Source: Sphingobacteriales bacterium (lineage in GTDB: Bacteria > Bacteroidota > Bacteroidia > Chitinophagales > Chitinophagaceae). From it: a DNA stretch of 64,000 nucleotides. Below, piece by piece: positions 61,142 through 64,000 of this stretch. A program made the translations under genes and the position numbers. A model generated the notes under the pieces. The model had not been told where the DNA came from. It worked only from the letters and a program-made list of their open reading frames with translations, and made no database searches. The stretch's first letter is position 1; each line of letters begins with the position of its first letter. The DNA lies in contig SEFT01000010.1 in NCBI GenBank assembly GCA_004144175.1, forward strand, positions 1 to 64,000, given 5' to 3'.

Positions 61142-64000
61142 ATGAATAGTAGGAATCTCCTAATTGTCCTTTTTCTTGCTACGTTCGGCTTTGCCGGAAA
61201 AGCAACGGCCCAGTGCCCCAACCCACTGCCCGGCGGTACTTATACCATCAATGCCGGTGCCGCGGCAAGCACCTCCAACTTCCAAAGTTTTGCAGCCGCC
61301 GTTACAGCGATGAACTGTGGTGTTAGTGGCGCTGTCACCTTTAATGTAGTTGCGGGTAGCGGTCCATATACCGAACAAGTAACGCTGAATGCCATTACCG
61401 GCACCTCTGCTGCCAATAGGGTTACATTTAATGGTAATGGTAATACGCTAACCTTTTCCGGCACCACAAGTAATCGTGCAACGATCAAATTCAATGGTGC
61501 AGACTTTGTGACCTTTAATAATCTCACCATCAATGCGACAAATGCATCGTTCTCGTGGGGGGTGCATGTTACCAACAACTCTGACAACAATACCGTCAAC
61601 AACTGTACTATTAACAGCGTGCTTACCGGTACCACGATTTCCGCAGCAGCAGGTATTGTTATGAATGGCTCAAATGCCACAGTAACTACTGCGCTAACTG
61701 CCGGCACCGACTGTGACAATAATATCTTTAGCAATAACACCATTAATGGTGGTTATCATGGTATTATCCTGGTCGGTACCGCAGTAAACCGGTCAAGCGG
61801 TAATAAAATATTGAACAATACGATCAAGGATTTCTATTACTATGGTGTAAGAATAGATAATCAGAATGATATCCTTGTTGATAGTAACGATATAAGCCGT
61901 CCAACGCGTGCAGATGCGGGTGTTTTTTATGGCGTAAGCGTGGATGCGACTTTTAAAGCATTAGTAACGCGTAATCGCATCCATAACCCTGCCGATGCAG
62001 ACCTTGCAAATACTTCTACTCAATACGGGCTATACATTGCCGCTTCTGACCCTACGCCAGGTAACGAAAATATTTTCAGCAATAACCTTATATACAATTT
62101 TACACGTGGTGGTACGCAGTACGGTATTTACAATTCCAGCTCTGACAGTGCATGGTATTATAATAATACGATAGTACTGAATGACGCAGCCAATACCGGT
62201 ACATCGATTGCCAGAGCCATATATCAGACTGGTATAGCGAGCGGAATAAAATTTGAAAACAATATAGTGCAGATGTCGCGTGGTGGTAATGGTGAAAATA
62301 CTGTAATATACCTTGCTACTCCAACTACTTCCTATACATCCGACCGTAATATATACATCATGGGTAGTACAGGTTCCGGCTTCAACAGAATAGGCTATTA
62401 TAATGGCAATGGCTATACAACATTGCTCGACTGGCAGATAGGTGTAGGTAAAGATGCTAACTCGACTGATGTAAGCCCGGTATTTGCTAATCCCTCTGCC
62501 GGAAACTATGCCCCCACTAATGCAGAGGTAAATAATATTGGCTCAGCAGTAGGCGTAGCTATAGATATCACGGGTGCCAGCCGCAGTACCACCACGCCCG
62601 ATGTGGGAGCTTACGAATTCTCTCCGGCCGCATGTACCGCACCACCTACCACAGGTAATACCACAGTGTCGGCTACATCTATATGTGGAGGTGGTTATCT
62701 TACATTAAGTCTTACCGGTAATTCATCTGGTGCGGGGCAAACCTATCAATGGCAGCGCTCTACCACGTCAGGTGGTACTTATACTAATGTGGGTAGTGCA
62801 CAAAATTGGACCAAACTAGTTGTTAACCCAAGTGTATCTTACTACTATAGGGCTGCAGTGAAATGCGGTACCAACACGCAGTATTCAACACCTTTACGTG
62901 TATCGGTGAGCTCTGCACTGGCTCCGGGCACATATACTATTAATAGCGCTATGCCAACAGGTTCAGGCAACTTTAATACTTTCAGCGATGCGGTGGATGC
63001 GCTCAGGTGTGGTATCACAGGTGCAGTCACCATCAATGTAGCTAATGGTACCTATAATGAGCAAATAGATATTCCCGTTATCCCGGGTGCATCGGCTTCT
63101 GCGCGTGTTACCATTAAATCGGCTATGGGTAATGCAGCTAATGTTACGATACAAGACAGTTCATTTACAATAGCAAATAACTACGTAGTAAGGCTGAGCG
63201 GAACATCGTTCCTTACTTTTAAAGGCATTACGATAAGGAATAAGGGTATAACACATGCCAGATGCTTTGAAATAACTGGTGCTGCTGCTAGCGACTCGAT
63301 TATGGGCTGTGTGCTAACCGGCCCTTCTGTTACGACCAACTCAACTAATACAGCAAAATTCTTTGGCGATAACCTCACCGGTGTAGATAACGTATTGGAT
63401 GGATGTACGGTTCAGAATGGCTCGCATGGTATATTCATTAGCGGTACAGGAACTTCAAACCTTGTAGATCGTTGGGTAGTACAAAACAATACGGTAACCA
63501 ATGCCTATAGTTATTCTGTATACTTCTACTATACCAGCAATCTTAAAGCGCGTAATAATACGGCCGTAACAAACTCTAGCGGTACCCATTACGGCTTGTA
63601 TTCATATTATGCCGATAGCGCTGCTGAGATAACAGGTAATAAGATCACAGCTACAGGGACTGGTATCAAATACGGTATCTACTACTACAATGCTGATGGT
63701 ACATCTGCGGTACGTGGTCTGGTTGCCAACAATGTGGTGTTGATTGGAAACAGTGGAAGTACAAGCACTACCAGAGGACTTTCGATATATCAATGCAGCT
63801 ATCAAAGGGTTTATAATAATACAGTAAATGTGCTGGGTGCATCGGCTACAGCATGCCTTGCCGGTTATTTTTATTTTAATGACGTAGCGCTTTATACCAA
63901 TAACGAAATAAGAAACAATATCCTGTCCAATACAGGCGGTGGTTATGCGATGTACGTATACAATCCCGCCCTGGCAGACAATAATTCAATAGACTATAAT
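61142..64000 (+). CDS. Partial giant surface protein with beta-helix modules (runs off the right edge)
   Basis: An open frame from ATG 61142 continues to the last base (953 codons, no stop). It has a signal peptide (about 1-24, FGFAGKATA), then two modules of about 500 and 330+ residues. Each starts with PGGTYTINAG or APGTYTINSA, then F.SF..AV.A..CG..GAVT, then many short parallel-beta-helix repeats (NNCTIN, NNIFSNNTING, NNTIKDF, NNLIYNF) of right-handed beta-helix or NosD-like type. Between them lies an Ig-like unit (AGQTYQWQRS, YYYRAAVKCG, about residues 500-590). A T9SS sorting domain is expected beyond the window. Such proteins are adhesin- or polysaccharide-lyase-like; no catalytic residues can be named. 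Confidence 0.85.
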   Translation, partial: MNSRNLLIVLFLATFGFAGKATAQCPNPLPGGTYTINAGAAASTSNFQSFAAAVTAMNCGVSGAVTFNVVAGSGPYTEQVTLNAITGTSAANRVTFNGNGNTLTFSGTTSNRATIKFNGADFVTFNNLTINATNASFSWGVHVTNNSDNNTVNNCTINSVLTGTTISAAAGIVMNGSNATVTTALTAGTDCDNNIFSNNTINGGYHGIILVGTAVNRSSGNKILNNTIKDFYYYGVRIDNQNDILVDSNDISRPTRADAGVFYGVSVDATFKALVTRNRIHNPADADLANTSTQYGLYIAASDPTPGNENIFSNNLIYNFTRGGTQYGIYNSSSDSAWYYNNTIVLNDAANTGTSIARAIYQTGIASGIKFENNIVQMSRGGNGENTVIYLATPTTSYTSDRNIYIMGSTGSGFNRIGYYNGNGYTTLLDWQIGVGKDANSTDVSPVFANPSAGNYAPTNAEVNNIGSAVGVAIDITGASRSTTTPDVGAYEFSPAACTAPPTTGNTTVSATSICGGGYLTLSLTGNSSGAGQTYQWQRSTTSGGTYTNVGSAQNWTKLVVNPSVSYYYRAAVKCGTNTQYSTPLRVSVSSALAPGTYTINSAMPTGSGNFNTFSDAVDALRCGITGAVTINVANGTYNEQIDIPVIPGASASARVTIKSAMGNAANVTIQDSSFTIANNYVVRLSGTSFLTFKGITIRNKGITHARCFEITGAAASDSIMGCVLTGPSVTTNSTNTAKFFGDNLTGVDNVLDGCTVQNGSHGIFISGTGTSNLVDRWVVQNNTVTNAYSYSVYFYYTSNLKARNNTAVTNSSGTHYGLYSYYADSAAEITGNKITATGTGIKYGIYYYNADGTSAVRGLVANNVVLIGNSGSTSTTRGLSIYQCSYQRVYNNTVNVLGASATACLAGYFYFNDVALYTNNEIRNNILSNTGGGYAMYVYNPALADNNSIDYN

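Noticed and set aside
61240-61743. Minus-strand frame of 167 codons rich in L and V
   Set aside because: It is the shadow of T/N/G-rich repeat codons in the beta-helix surface protein.

Overview
The window is chromosomal DNA from a member of the Bacteroidota, most likely a Chitinophagaceae-like gliding relative. Three things point there: several very large secreted proteins end in type IX secretion (T9SS) sorting domains, one of them next to a PorP/SprF-type membrane protein; promoters match the Bacteroidota pattern (TTTG or CTTG, about 20 nt, TAnnTTTG) and Shine-Dalgarno sites are mostly absent; and DUF3098, a SWIB protein with an AKKA-rich tail and two futalosine-route menaquinone enzymes are present. 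No rRNA, insertion sequence, prophage, CRISPR array or obvious defence island was seen. It looks like an ordinary core region with surface-protein genes inserted.

Layout. 0.3-6.3 kb: truB, a DAHP synthase/chorismate mutase fusion, a methyltransferase, aroE, a phosphosulfolactate synthase homologue, and lpxB behind a small membrane protein. 6.3-11.7 kb: tRNA-Ala(GGC), a T9SS surface protein, an AlkC-like DNA glycosylase, a small unknown gene, rmuC and a 37-residue membrane peptide. 11.8-15 kb: mqnD, then a four-gene unit on the minus strand (membrane protein, XRE regulator, AraC regulator, DHFR-like reductase) whose promoter overlaps a perfect inverted repeat. 15-19.5 kb: a polytopic membrane protein, an unknown gene, and a membrane protein/histidine kinase/response regulator unit. 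19.5-26 kb: L,D-transpeptidase, DbpA-like helicase, an EreA/ChaN-like secreted protein, a decayed HEAT-repeat gene, the SWIB protein and lysA. 26-31.7 kb: a 1551-residue PKD adhesin with a PorP/SprF partner. 31.8-45.4 kb: lipase, DoxX-like protein, DUF3098, ftsX, a degenerate arginase-fold protein, hflX, an ABC exporter, another T9SS protein, a UbiD-type menaquinone decarboxylase and a nucleotidyltransferase. 45.5-50.4 kb: a 1501-residue choice-of-anchor surface protein and a 34-residue peptide. 50.4-57.9 kb: a minus-strand unit of active rhomboid, catalytically dead rhomboid, EEP-family nuclease, cysS, MsbA-like exporter and galE. 58-60.6 kb: pyrC and a short MutS homologue. From 61.1 kb a beta-helix surface protein runs off the right edge.

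How the genes fit together. aroF/pheA-like, aroE, lysA, pyrC and galE are biosynthetic housekeeping genes. mqnD and the UbiD homologue suggest menaquinone made by the futalosine route. lpxB, the exporters, ftsX, L,D-transpeptidase and galE serve the envelope, and the large T9SS cargo proteins would be displayed outside it. The points most worth a second look are the rhomboid protease/pseudoprotease pair, the arginase-fold protein that has lost metal ligands, the XRE operon with its operator-like repeat, the HEAT pseudogene, the three unlisted micro-genes, and the repeated placement of -7 elements only 4-7 nt before start codons, which predicts leaderless mRNAs.
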